The notes under the pieces are model-generated. The model had not been told where the DNA came from and did not search any database. It saw nothing but the letters and a program-made list of their open reading frames with translations. Shown in pieces: positions 8,914 to 16,993 of a stretch of DNA of 23,947 nucleotides. The translations under genes were made by a program, and so were the position numbers. This DNA comes from a bacterium (GTDB lineage: Bacteria > Ratteibacteria > UBA8468 > B48-G9 > JAFGKM01), in NCBI GenBank assembly GCA_023230585.1, contig JALNXB010000032.1, forward strand, positions 1-23,947, read 5' to 3'. How positions within the stretch are numbered: position 1 is the stretch's first letter; every line of letters begins with the position of its first letter.

Positions 8914-9674
8914 ACTTCCCTCTTTTGAAAAAAGTATATACCTACAAGAGTAGCTATTATTATATATATAACTCCGTAAAGAGATGTCTGCCCAATATAT
9001 CTCCAACTAACGTTAACTCCTAAAACAACCTGGTCTCTAATATTAAAATTTGCATAGTTGGGGACAACCGTATAGAACATCTGCCCAAGTCCTTTAAAAA
9101 CAATGTTTTCAGTTCTTTCCAACATCTGTTTATAGTAGATTGTTAGGTTACCAGTAATAAAAAGAAAGAAAGAAAGGATGATATTAAATGCGTCTGTTGC
9201 AAATGTTGCAACGGCAAGAGTAATTGAACCTATCATAAGAAGTTCTAAATAGATTAGAATTAAAGATTTATAAATTTCAATATCTGGAACCACCTTTTTA
9301 GAAAGTAGAAGCCCTATAAAAAATAGACTTATAAGAACAGCGTTTAAAAGTATGATTAGCGATTGTCCGATAAACTTCCCTAAAAGAAAATGTTTTCTGG
9401 TGATAGGTTTTGAAAGAATCGTGTATATAGTTCTTTTGTCTATCTCGTTTGATAATGCGCCTATAGCCGTAAAGATAGCAAGAATTGCCCCGAAAAACTC
9501 AATTGTTGCAAAACTAACATCTTTTATCATTTTGAGTTCGTCTTGGGCAGCAAGGAAAGAAAAGAATTTTGAAGCACCTATTGCTACAAGAGCAACAACC
9601 AGAAGTATATACAGAGTCTTCTTTCTTAAAGCTTCGTTAAAAGTATTGGTTGCAATAACCCACGCTTTACCCAT
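8910..9674 (-). CDS. ABC-2 type transporter permease
   Basis: Membrane subunit (254 residues) of an ABC-2 class exporter. About six hydrophobic segments can be seen, roughly at 20-42, 55-77, 103-126, 133-158, 162-180 and 229-248. The stretch SNEIDKRTIYTILSKPITRKHFLLGKF (second half of that loop about 75-100) is the coupling-helix-like region typical of this family (E..RGT...L..P..R...L.GK). AAAAGGAG (9682-9689) precedes the ATG. The gene lies directly downstream of its ATPase and overlaps the TPR gene by ATGA. The cargo is unknown; drugs, polysaccharides, lipids and Gliding/Nos-type maturation substrates are all handled by relatives. Confidence 0.9.
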   Translation of the reverse strand: MGKAWVIATNTFNEALRKKTLYILLVVALVAIGASKFFSFLAAQDELKMIKDVSFATIEFFGAILAIFTAIGALSNEIDKRTIYTILSKPITRKHFLLGKFIGQSLIILLNAVLISLFFIGLLLSKKVVPDIEIYKSLILIYLELLMIGSITLAVATFATDAFNIILSFFLFITGNLTIYYKQMLERTENIVFKGLGQMFYTVVPNYANFNIRDQVVLGVNVSWRYIGQTSLYGVIYIIIATLVGIYFFQKREV

Positions 9675-9707
9675 ATTTGTTCTCCTTTTAAAATTTCAAT
9701 ATTTATT

Positions 9708-10484
9708 TTATGATGAAACCTGTGCAACTTTTTCTTCTTCAAGAGTTGAATCAAACTTTTCTATTGTTTTTACAAAAAGGTCTTCAAGATTTTCTGCTTG
9801 ATATTCTTTAAACAGGTTTTCCATTACGCCTGTAGTTAGCAAGCTACCTCTATGAAAAATGGCTATTCTATTGCAGACTCTTTCAACTTCAGATAAAAAA
9901 TGGCTTGAAAGGATTATTGTTTTACCTGCTTCTTTAAGTTGTATAAGTAAATCTCTTGTTTCTCTGCATCCTATAGGGTCAAGCCCTGTTGTTGGCTCAT
10001 CAAGAATAAGAATTTTAGGGTCGTTTATCAAACTTGAGGCAAGCCCTATTCTTTCAAGCATACCTTTTGAGTAATGTCTTAAAGAAAGTTTACCTGCATC
10101 TTGTAGACCGACCAGTTTTAATAAATATTCTGACCGCTCTTTTATAAGCCCTTTCGACATCCCAAAAAGACGACCATAAAAATTTAGAACTTCGGTTCCT
10201 GATAGGTAGTCGTAATAATATGGGTTTTCAGGTAAAAAACCTATCTGTTCCTTTGCTTCTATGTCGTATTGGCTTTTGCCCATAATATCTATTTCCCCAT
10301 CTGTGGGGAACAGTATACCAAGTATAAGTTTTAAACAGGTTGTTTTACCTGAACCATTAGGACCCATAATACCAAATATTTCACCTTCTTTTACCTCAAA
10401 ACTTGCTTTATTTAAAGCAACAACAGTTCTGTTTCTTCCTAAACGGAAAATCTTGGATAAGTTAGTTATTTTTATAAGCGGCAT
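9708..10484 (-). CDS. ABC-2 type transporter ATP-binding protein
   Basis: Cytoplasmic ATPase subunit (258 residues) that powers the adjacent permease. Walker A is GPNGSGKTT (41-49), the Q-loop region holds GFLPENPYYY (82-91), the signature is the variant HYSKGM (137-142) common in ABC-2 ATPases, Walker B is ILILDEP (158-164), and the switch histidine is H195 in LSSHFLSE. The C-terminal tail after about 215 is a short family-typical extension. The ribosome site AAAGGGGG sits at about 10491-10498. It is the first gene of the operon, whose promoter at 10553-10580 has consensus -35 and -10 boxes. The pair probably works as a homodimeric ATPase with two permease copies. Confidence 0.96.
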   Translation of the reverse strand: MPLIKITNLSKIFRLGRNRTVVALNKASFEVKEGEIFGIMGPNGSGKTTCLKLILGILFPTDGEIDIMGKSQYDIEAKEQIGFLPENPYYYDYLSGTEVLNFYGRLFGMSKGLIKERSEYLLKLVGLQDAGKLSLRHYSKGMLERIGLASSLINDPKILILDEPTTGLDPIGCRETRDLLIQLKEAGKTIILSSHFLSEVERVCNRIAIFHRGSLLTTGVMENLFKEYQAENLEDLFVKTIEKFDSTLEEEKVAQVSS

Positions 10485-10552
10485 AAATACCCCCTTTTAT
10501 TATATTTTATTAAAACTAAACCATAAAAGTAGTGCATAAAAACATAATTTAT

Positions 10553-10580
10553 ATTATATTTGTTTTTCTAAATCTGTCAA
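10553..10580 (-). promoter_or_regulatory. Sigma70-type promoter of the ABC-2/TPR/gmk operon
   Basis: On the minus strand TTGACA (10580-10575) is followed after 16 bases by TATAAT (10558-10553). Both hexamers match the housekeeping consensus exactly; only the spacer is one base short of the ideal. Transcription should start near 10546, giving a leader of about 60 bases before the ATPase gene. The promoter lies between the polyprenyl synthetase stop and the ABC ATPase, so the two gene groups are separate transcription units or the second is boosted internally. Confidence 0.72.
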
Positions 10581-10596
10581 AAAATATTGAAACAGG

Positions 10597-11382
10597 CTAC
10601 TCTACTTCAAAGAGTTTTTCATTTATATAATTGAGAAGACCTCCTTTCTCTTTGAAATAAACCAACTCTTCTTTCATCTTTTTATAGAGGGTTTCGGTCT
10701 CTTTTTTCATATTTGTTATATTACCCTCTTTATCTTCGATATCATCTCTCAATTGAAACGCTTCACCAAAATATTGGGAAATTCTTGTAATGGTATGTTT
10801 ATCTTCCTCTGGTATTTCATTAAAATATAAAGGTGCTTCAAAACATATCTGAAATAGTTTGCCTGTTTTCCAGTTGTTAATTTTTCTTTTGAAACAGTCC
10901 GAAACTTGTAAATCTTTGTTACACATATCAAACACTTGTCCGCCTGCCATCCCTACTGAACCGGTTGCGTTTGCAACTGCTTTTATTAATGAACAATTGT
11001 CAGACTCAGCTAAAATCTCAAAAGCAAGAGTCAAAAGAGCGTCACCTGCAAGTATAGCGATTGGTTCTCCAAACTTTTTATGGCAGGTAAGTTTACCTCT
11101 TCTATAGTCATCGTTATCCATAGATGGTAGGTCGTCGTGGATTAATGAAAAATTATGGATGAGTTCTAACCCACAAGCAACAGGTAAAAGTTGTTTATGT
11201 TCCACCCCTGTTATATCTCCTACTGCAAGTACTATGATAGGCCTTAACCGTTTACCTCCGGAAAATACGCTATATCTCATTGCTTTGTGTAGAATTTCGG
11301 GTTCTTTGCTTGTTGGTGGTAAACTCTTTTCAAGGTAATCGTCAATCTTTTTTCTGTAATCTTCAAGTTGTGTTTTTCTCAT
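10597..11382 (-). CDS. Polyprenyl diphosphate synthase (FPP/GGPP-type), short C-terminus
   Basis: Condenses isopentenyl diphosphate with allylic diphosphates to make farnesyl or geranylgeranyl diphosphate for quinones, undecaprenyl carriers or carotenoids. GGKRLRP (42-48) binds the diphosphate. The first Asp-rich motif is DDLPSMD (83-89), followed by RRGK; the second is FQLRDDIED (209-217). KTGKLF (172-177) supplies another substrate-binding lysine. A Phe lies five residues before the first Asp-rich motif, as expected for a short-chain enzyme of the IspA type. The protein has 261 residues against about 290-300. After DDIED it lacks the usual G-K-x-x-G-x-D...K-x-T-Y-P block and continues with a charged helical tail. 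It overlaps the lolD-like gene by 20 bases; AAGGAG lies 12 bases before the ATG. Confidence 0.93.
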   Translation of the reverse strand: MRKTQLEDYRKKIDDYLEKSLPPTSKEPEILHKAMRYSVFSGGKRLRPIIVLAVGDITGVEHKQLLPVACGLELIHNFSLIHDDLPSMDNDDYRRGKLTCHKKFGEPIAILAGDALLTLAFEILAESDNCSLIKAVANATGSVGMAGGQVFDMCNKDLQVSDCFKRKINNWKTGKLFQICFEAPLYFNEIPEEDKHTITRISQYFGEAFQLRDDIEDKEGNITNMKKETETLYKKMKEELVYFKEKGGLLNYINEKLFEVE

Positions 11383-12049
11383 ACTTTACTATTTCTCCTT
11401 GGTTAAGGGATATTGTTTTTGTTGCAAAATCAAGAAATTTTTCGTTATGGGTACATATAACAAATGTAACGTTTTTCTGGTTATTCAATTTTTCAACTAA
11501 CTCAAAAAATATTTCAGTAGATTTTTTATCAATACTACCAGTTGGTTCGTCCGCAAATACTACGCTGGGGTTACATATAAGACTTCTACAGATAGCAACC
11601 CGTTGTAGTTCGCCACCAGAAAGTTGGTAAGGATAAAAGTTTTTCCTATTAGATAACCCAAACTCGCTAAGTAGGTTTTCAGCTTCATTATAAAATTTTA
11701 TTTTTAAGGTAGTTTTTTCTTTTATCCAGAGCGGTAATAAAACATTTTCAACTACTGTTAATTCAGGTATAAGATAAAAAAATTGAAAAATGAAACCAAA
11801 TTGCTGGTTCATCAGTTGAGCCGCCTGTTTTTCGTCAAGTAGAGTTATATCTTTCCCATCCATAACAACTCTTCCCTTGGTGGGCTTGTCAAGGAGCCCA
11901 AGTATATTTAAAAGGGTTGTTTTACCTGAACCCGAAGGACCAATGATTACAGCAATATCTCCTTTTTCGATTTGAATATTAACATTATTTAGAGCCTTGA
12001 CTCCGCCGGGATATTCTTTGGTTATATTTTCTCCTGTTAATTTAATCAT
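11363..12049 (-). CDS. lolD: LolD/MacB-type ABC transporter ATP-binding protein
   Basis: ATPase (228 residues) of a lipoprotein-releasing or MacB-like ABC transporter, working at the cytoplasmic face of the inner membrane. Walker A is GPSGSGKTT (37-45), the Q-loop lies in FGFIFQFFYLIPELTVVENV (84-103), the signature is LSGGELQR (143-150) and Walker B is VVFADEPTGSID (163-174). The YLIPELTVVENV block and DEPTG-(S/N)-(I/L)D are typical of the LolD/FtsE/MacB group. The start overlaps the end of the permease gene by 8 bases, so the two are translationally coupled. The LolD assignment rests on pairing with the LolC/E-like permease; a MacB-related exporter is the alternative. Confidence 0.9.
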   Translation of the reverse strand: MIKLTGENITKEYPGGVKALNNVNIQIEKGDIAVIIGPSGSGKTTLLNILGLLDKPTKGRVVMDGKDITLLDEKQAAQLMNQQFGFIFQFFYLIPELTVVENVLLPLWIKEKTTLKIKFYNEAENLLSEFGLSNRKNFYPYQLSGGELQRVAICRSLICNPSVVFADEPTGSIDKKSTEIFFELVEKLNNQKNVTFVICTHNEKFLDFATKTISLNQGEIVKYEKNTT

Positions 12050-13229
12050 TTCTTATTGCCTGGTTTGGGTTTAAACGGGCTGCTCTCTGAGCAGGATAAA
12101 CGCTTGCGAAACAGACTATAACGATAACTAATACAGAAATCCAGAGTATATCAAATTTAGATATTTCAATAGGAAGACGTGATAGATCGTATACAAAATC
12201 TGGTAGTTTTATAAACTGGTATTTTTTTAACAACATAGCCAGAATTCCGCCTGTAATAAGCCCTGTAACAAGTCCTTTTAAACCTATAATCAACCCTTGG
12301 TATATGAATATTTTTTTTATTTCTACAGAGGTGACACCAAGAGCTTTGAGTATTCCTATCTCTTTAACTTTTCTGTAAACTGTTATCATAAGAGTGGCAG
12401 AGATGTTAAATGAAGCAACAAGTACTATTAAAGCGAGTATGAAAGACATTGCTTTCTTTTCAAGGGCTATAGCAGCGAACAGAATCTTATTTCTCTGTAT
12501 CCAGGTTGTAACATTATAGTCAGAATTGAGTGTTACCCTAATCTTTTCTGCAATTTTTTCGGTAACATAGATGTTGTTAGTACGTATACCTATACCGTGT
12601 ACCAGATTAGAAATATTAAGAAATTTTGAAAGAGTATCAAGCGATGTAAATCCCATAGATGAATCAAAAGCATAGACACCATACTCAACAATACCCACAA
12701 CTGTTAAAGGAAACTGTATTGCAGAAAGTCCTGCTATAACAAAAAGTTCATCCCCTAAACTAACATCAAGCTCTTTGGCTAACTCGCTTCCAAGCAGTAT
12801 CCCGTTGTCTAAGTCAGTGTACTCACCTTTTTTTGTAAATTTACTCAAATTTGTTACTTCTTCTTCTGTGACAGGGTCTATCCCTTTTACTATACCGCCT
12901 ATAAGATATTTTTGGGATTTGTATATAACCTGAGTTGTAATATAGGGCGATATTCCTTCTACATCCTTTATATCTTTTTTAACTTTTTCAATAACATTGT
13001 TATAATCAAAAATGTAGGGTTTACCTTCAATAGTTATTGTTGGGTGAGCACCGATTATTTTGCGTTTGAGTTCTTTAGAAAATCCGCTCATAACTCCAAT
13101 AACAAGCATAAGAGCTATAACTCCAATAGCAACCCCTGCTATTGAAAAAAGGGTTATAAACCAGAGAAAATTATCCCCTTGTTTCTTATTTGTAAATTTT
13201 TTTGCAAGAAAAAAGTTGTAAGAAAACAT
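12042..13229 (-). CDS. LolC/LolE-family lipoprotein-releasing permease
   Basis: Inner-membrane permease (395 residues) of the FtsX/MacB superfamily. In LolCDE it extracts outer-membrane lipoproteins and hands them to LolA. The order of parts is typical: a membrane segment at about 22-47 (preceded by short cytoplasmic N-terminus), a large periplasmic domain (about 48-258), then three membrane segments near 261-283, 308-335 and 360-380. The coupling block KEIGILKALGVT (289-300) and the end YPAQRAARLNP (378-388) are LolC/E and FtsX hallmarks. Only one permease gene is present beside lolD, so the system may run on a homodimer (LolF type). It is the first gene of its operon, with a good upstream promoter but a weak ribosome site (AAGG). 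Confidence 0.92.
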   Translation of the reverse strand: MFSYNFFLAKKFTNKKQGDNFLWFITLFSIAGVAIGVIALMLVIGVMSGFSKELKRKIIGAHPTITIEGKPYIFDYNNVIEKVKKDIKDVEGISPYITTQVIYKSQKYLIGGIVKGIDPVTEEEVTNLSKFTKKGEYTDLDNGILLGSELAKELDVSLGDELFVIAGLSAIQFPLTVVGIVEYGVYAFDSSMGFTSLDTLSKFLNISNLVHGIGIRTNNIYVTEKIAEKIRVTLNSDYNVTTWIQRNKILFAAIALEKKAMSFILALIVLVASFNISATLMITVYRKVKEIGILKALGVTSVEIKKIFIYQGLIIGLKGLVTGLITGGILAMLLKKYQFIKLPDFVYDLSRLPIEISKFDILWISVLVIVIVCFASVYPAQRAARLNPNQAIRND

Positions 13230-13286
13230 ATTTTTATTTCAAACCTTATTACTATAAATAAATTACATAAAAAGAACTTATTGTAT

Positions 13287-13315
13287 ATTATAACAGAAAC
13301 AATAACTTTTATCTA
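13287..13315 (-). promoter_or_regulatory. Extended -10 promoter of the lol-like/polyprenyl synthase operon
   Basis: On the minus strand TATAAT (13292-13287) is preceded by TGT, forming an extended -10 (TGnTATAAT). A -35-like TAGATA (13315-13310, four of six consensus bases) lies 17 bases upstream. Transcription would start near 13280, about 50 bases before the permease ATG. Confidence 0.5.
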
Positions 13316-13722
13316 AAATCTTACTAAAATTCTGACATAAGAAAATAGCTTAATGAGAAGATTGGTATAACTGTGATTGCAACTCATCTTATTTAACAAA
13401 ATAAAGCAGATAGTTATAGATAGAGGTTTTATGGATGGTGAAAACTTATCCCATCTCTGGTGGAATAATAATCTATAGTGCGCCATATTTCGGTGTCTTT
13501 GATACTTAAGAGGTATTCGGTTGGCTTGGGCTTAAAGGTAAAGGGCTTAGTCCTCCAGGGTTTTTAGTTATGTCAAGACGGAAAAAAATAAGCTAAAGAA
13601 TAAAACCATTATGATGGATAAACGGGGGGATGTTTTTTCATTATCTATTTTTATAGAAATTTATACTCTGTTTTTTATACAATAACCCTTATGTCAGAAT
13701 TTCAGAAATCTTATAAAAATAT

Positions 13723-13751
13723 TTGACTTATTTTAAAAGGAGGAGTAAAGT
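13723..13751 (+). promoter_or_regulatory. Candidate promoter of the aldo/keto reductase cluster
   Basis: TTGACT (13723-13728), a 17-base spacer and TAAAGT (13746-13751) form a sigma70-like pair matching five and four of six consensus bases. The predicted start near 13758 leaves a leader of about 49 bases before the first reductase. The -10 is weak, so an activator may be needed. Confidence 0.38.
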
Positions 13752-13806
13752 AGATTTGTTTTTAAACTAAAAAAATGTTTTTGAACAATTATCCCAAGGA
13801 GGAAAG

Positions 13807-14823
13807 ATGGAGATGCAATACAAGAATTTGGGAAGTACAGGATTAAAGGTTTCACGTATATGTTTAGGGGCTATGAATTTTGGAGTATATCAAGAAGAAT
13901 CAAAAGATATTGAGATAGTCAACGAGGCTCTTGATATGGGAATCAATTTCTTTGATACTGCCAATGGTTATGCAAGAGGAAAATCTGAAGAGATACTTGG
14001 TAAAGCCCTCAAAGGTAAAAGGGAAGATATTGTTCTTGCTACAAAATGTTGGGCAGGAAACCCTACAGGTGGTGGTCTAAATAATAAAGGTAGTTCAAGG
14101 GTTAATATTCTAAAGTCTGTTGAAGGGTGTTTAAAAAGGCTTCAGACAGATTATATAGACCTATTTATAATGCACCGTCCTGATGAGGTGTTACCTGATT
14201 TAGGTAAAAACCCTACCCCCACAGAAGAAACCATAAGCGCTCTGACCGACCTTGTAAAAGAAGGTAAGGTAAGGTATATAGGTTCTTCTTGTTACCAGTC
14301 CTGGAAACTTGTTGAGACTCAGATGCTTGCTCGTTATGAAGGGTTTGAGAAGATCTGTTGCGACCAGTTAAAATATAATATTCTTGATAGGTTCGTTGAA
14401 CGGCAGGTGTTGCCAGTATGTAAAAAGTATGGGATTGGAGTAAATATCTTTAGTCCGCTCGAGTTTGGATGGCTATCAGGTAAATACCATAGAAACCAGC
14501 CACCTCCAGCAGATTCAAGAGGTGCAAAGAAAGGGTTGGTGAATCTTGAGAGTGATAGTGCTGATAGATTTTTTGATATACTTGAAAAACTTGAACCAAT
14601 AGTAGCAGACCTTGGTATAACAATGGCTCAGTTTGCTCTTGCTTGGCTTTTACATAGACCTGTGGTAACAAGTGTTATAGCAGGACCCAGATTGGTAGAA
14701 CATCTAAGAGATAATGTGAAAGCGGTTGAAGTAAAACTTAGTCAAGAGATAATGGATGAGGTAGATAAAATCGCGCCACCTCGTTCAGGTAATAACCCCA
14801 ACTATGAGAATCACTCTTTGTAA
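13807..14823 (+). CDS. Aldo/keto reductase, tandem copy 1
   Basis: A 338-residue NAD(P)H-dependent aldehyde/ketone reductase with a (beta/alpha)8 barrel. The catalytic tetrad is visible: D50 and Y55 in FDTANGY (49-55), K80 in ATKCW (78-82) and H123 in IMHRPDE (121-127). The cofactor side shows GSSCYQ (159-164), CDQLKYN (185-191), FSPLEFGWLSGKY (215-227) and IAGPR (291-295), typical of the AKR11/12-like oxidoreductases that include YajO, YhdN and the beta subunit of voltage-gated channels. AAGGAGG (13796-13802) lies only four bases before the ATG; a second in-frame ATG six bases on has better spacing, so the start may be MQYKN. First of three paralogues in one operon. Substrate unknown; sugar-derived carbonyls are plausible. 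Confidence 0.95.
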   Translation: MEMQYKNLGSTGLKVSRICLGAMNFGVYQEESKDIEIVNEALDMGINFFDTANGYARGKSEEILGKALKGKREDIVLATKCWAGNPTGGGLNNKGSSRVNILKSVEGCLKRLQTDYIDLFIMHRPDEVLPDLGKNPTPTEETISALTDLVKEGKVRYIGSSCYQSWKLVETQMLARYEGFEKICCDQLKYNILDRFVERQVLPVCKKYGIGVNIFSPLEFGWLSGKYHRNQPPPADSRGAKKGLVNLESDSADRFFDILEKLEPIVADLGITMAQFALAWLLHRPVVTSVIAGPRLVEHLRDNVKAVEVKLSQEIMDEVDKIAPPRSGNNPNYENHSL

Positions 14824-14878
14824 TTAATTTAACAGTAGTTTACAAATCTTTAACTATTTTTCAAGGAGGAAAATAGCA

Positions 14879-15892
14879 ATGGAATATATTAATTTAGGAA
14901 GCACGGGGTTAAAAGTTTCTCGTGTTTGTTTGGGAGCGATGAATCTTGGAGTAAAACCAGAAAACGAAAAAGAAGATATGCAGATCGTTGATGAAGCTTT
15001 AGATGCAGGTATAAATTTTATAGATACTGCTAACGGGTATGCAAGAGGTAGGTCAGAATTGTTGCTTGGTAAAGCCTTACAAGGTAAAAGGGAAGACCTT
15101 GTTCTTGCAACAAAATGTTGGGCAATAAGTCCTGATACAGGAGGGAAAAACAATAGAGGTAGTTCAAGGGTTAATATCCTAAGGTCTGTTGAAGGGTGTC
15201 TAAAAAGACTCCAGACAGATTATATAGACTTATTCATAATGCACCGCCCTGATGAGGTGTTGCCTGATTTAGGTAAAAACCCCACCCCTACAGAAGAGAC
15301 CATAGATGCTCTGACCGACCTTGTAAAACAAGGCAAGGTAAGGTATATAGGTTCTTCTTGTTACCAAGAGTGGAAATTGGTAGAGACCCAGATGCTTGCT
15401 CGTTACGAAGGGTATGAGAAAATCTGTTGTGACCAACTTAGATATAACATACTTAACAGGTTTGTTGAGCAGCAGATTTTGCCAGTATGTAAAAAGTATG
15501 GTATAGGCACTACTATTTTTAGTCCTCTTGCAGGAGGATGGTTGTCTGGTAAATATAAAAGGAATGAGGCGCCTCCAGCAGATTCAAGAGCAGTTAGAAA
15601 AGTTTTTGTTGATTTTGATTCCCCTAGTGCCCCGAGATATTTTGATATACTGGAAAAACTCGAGGTGTTAGCGGCAGATCTTGGTGTTACACTGTCCCAG
15701 TTTGCCCTTGCATGGCTTTTACATAGACCTGTGGTAACAAGCGTTATAATTGGTCCAAGATTGATTGGTCATCTTAGAGATAATGTAAAGTCTGCTGACG
15801 TAAAACTATCTCAAGAAATAATGGATGAGGTAGATAAAATATCGCCTCCTCGTACAGGATTTGGAGACAACTATATAAACCATTATTTATAA
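14879..15892 (+). CDS. Aldo/keto reductase, tandem copy 2
   Basis: Second paralogue (337 residues) of the cluster, starting 55 bases after copy 1 with AAGGAGGA at 14863-14870. The tetrad is D49, Y54 (IDTANGY), K79 (ATKCW) and H122 (MHRPDE). It is the most divergent copy over the substrate and cofactor loops: where copies 1 and 3 have SPLEFGWLSGKYHRNQPPP-like residues, it has SPLAGGWLSGKYKRNEAPP. The segment after the second proline block also differs (VFVDFDSPSAPRY against NLESDSADRF). The C-terminal end is TGFGDNYINHYL rather than SGNNPNYENHSL. These loop changes suggest a different substrate range from its neighbours. No terminator separates it from either neighbour. Confidence 0.95.
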   Translation: MEYINLGSTGLKVSRVCLGAMNLGVKPENEKEDMQIVDEALDAGINFIDTANGYARGRSELLLGKALQGKREDLVLATKCWAISPDTGGKNNRGSSRVNILRSVEGCLKRLQTDYIDLFIMHRPDEVLPDLGKNPTPTEETIDALTDLVKQGKVRYIGSSCYQEWKLVETQMLARYEGYEKICCDQLRYNILNRFVEQQILPVCKKYGIGTTIFSPLAGGWLSGKYKRNEAPPADSRAVRKVFVDFDSPSAPRYFDILEKLEVLAADLGVTLSQFALAWLLHRPVVTSVIIGPRLIGHLRDNVKSADVKLSQEIMDEVDKISPPRTGFGDNYINHYL

Positions 15893-15908
15893 TATTAAGG
15901 GAGAAAAA

Positions 15909-16919
15909 ATGGAAATGCAATATGTAAATCTTGGAAGTACTGGGTTAAAAGTATCTCGAATTTGTCTTGGTGCTATGAATTTTAATAAATTTGAAGTAGA
16001 AACCGAGAGCATAAACATTATAAATGAAGCACTCGATATGGGTATTAATTTTATAGATACCGCTGACTGTTACGGGAAATCTGAAGAGATTGTTGGTAAA
16101 GCGCTTGAAGGTAAAAGAGAAGATTTGGTTCTTGCCACGAAATGTTGGGCTGGTGGACACAGGTTTGGAGGGAAAAATAATAGAGGTAGTTCAAGGGCTT
16201 ATATTTTTAGGTCTGTTGAAGAGTCTTTAAGGAAACTTAAGACAGATTATATAGATCTATTTATAATGCACCGTCCTGATGAGGTGTTACCTGATTTAGG
16301 TAAAAACCCCACCCCTACAGAGGAAACTATGAGTGCTCTGACCGACCTTGTAAAAGAAGGTAAGGTAAGATATATAGGTTCTTCTTGTTACCAGTCCTGG
16401 AAACTTGTTGAGAGCCAAATGTTGGGTCGGTATGAAGGGTTTGAGAAAATCTGTTGTGACCAATTGAAATATAATATCCTTGATAGGCACGTTGAACGGC
16501 AAGTGTTGCCAGTATGTAAAAAGTATGGGATTGGAGTAAATATCTTTAGTCCGCTCGAGTTTGGATGGTTATCAGGTAAGTACCATAGAAACCAGCCACC
16601 TCCAGAAGATTCAAGAGGCGCAAGAAAAAGTATGGTGAACCTTGAGAGTGATAGTGCTAACAGATTTTTTGATATACTTGAAAAACTTGAACCAATAGTA
16701 AAAGACCTTGGTATAACAATGTCTCAGTTTTCTCTTGCGTGGCTTTTACATAGACCTGTGGTAACAAGTATTATAGCAGGACCCAGATTAATAGAACATT
16801 TAAGGGATAATGTGAAAGCGGTTGAAGTAAAACTTAGTCAAGAGATTATGGACGAGGTAGACAAGATATCAAAGCCACGTTCAGGTGATAATCCTAACTA
16901 TGTTAATCATTCCCTATAA
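15909..16919 (+). CDS. Aldo/keto reductase, tandem copy 3
   Basis: Third paralogue (336 residues), starting 16 bases after copy 2; AAGGGAG at 15897-15903 precedes the ATG. The tetrad is D50, Y55 (IDTADCY), K78 (ATKCW) and H121 (MHRPDE). Two residues are missing after the catalytic Tyr compared with copies 1 and 2 (YGKSEE against YARGKSEE), so its beta2-alpha2 loop is shorter and closer to the general family form. The second half is almost the same as copy 1 at DNA level, including a 66-base exact match (14407-14472 and 16503-16568), while the first 60 bases differ at 16 positions. A strong terminator follows. Confidence 0.95.
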   Translation: MEMQYVNLGSTGLKVSRICLGAMNFNKFEVETESINIINEALDMGINFIDTADCYGKSEEIVGKALEGKREDLVLATKCWAGGHRFGGKNNRGSSRAYIFRSVEESLRKLKTDYIDLFIMHRPDEVLPDLGKNPTPTEETMSALTDLVKEGKVRYIGSSCYQSWKLVESQMLGRYEGFEKICCDQLKYNILDRHVERQVLPVCKKYGIGVNIFSPLEFGWLSGKYHRNQPPPEDSRGARKSMVNLESDSANRFFDILEKLEPIVKDLGITMSQFSLAWLLHRPVVTSIIAGPRLIEHLRDNVKAVEVKLSQEIMDEVDKISKPRSGDNPNYVNHSL

Positions 16920-16951
16920 GTATTAATAGTTGGTTTGTGGGATGGGACGCT

Positions 16952-16990
16952 GAAACCCTGCCTTTTCGTAAGGCAGGGTTTCCCTTTTTA
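16952..16990 (+). terminator. Rho-independent terminator of the aldo/keto reductase operon
   Basis: A perfect 13-base stem, GAAACCCTGCCTT (16952-16964) with AAGGCAGGGTTTC (16970-16982), closes a TTCGT loop and is followed by CCTTTTTA. The T-run is only on the plus strand, so it serves the reductase operon. The convergent GTPase gene ends four bases beyond. Confidence 0.92.
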
Positions 16991-16993
16991 ATA

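Larger units (their letters stand above)
13230..13806. other. Divergent non-coding region between the lol-like and aldo/keto reductase operons
   Basis: This 577-base stretch separates divergent operons. It holds a minus-strand promoter (13287-13315) and a plus-strand promoter candidate (13723-13751). Around 13430-13580 the sequence is richer in G and C than its flanks. It contains a 24-codon frame (13435-13509) that, past its stop, would continue open to a second stop near 13594. That looks more like a decayed gene remnant or structured RNA than a working gene. A second AAAAGGAGGAG purine run at 13734-13744 overlaps the promoter spacer and is not followed by a sensible start codon. I see no tRNA or known riboswitch. 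Confidence 0.55.

Noticed and set aside
9352..9801. Plus-strand open frame of 149 codons over the ABC permease/ATPase junction
   Set aside because: It is antisense to two clear ABC genes and has no family features.
13435..13509. A 24-codon plus-strand frame as a small gene
   Set aside because: There is no ribosome site at proper spacing and the frame is interrupted; kept only as a possible remnant.
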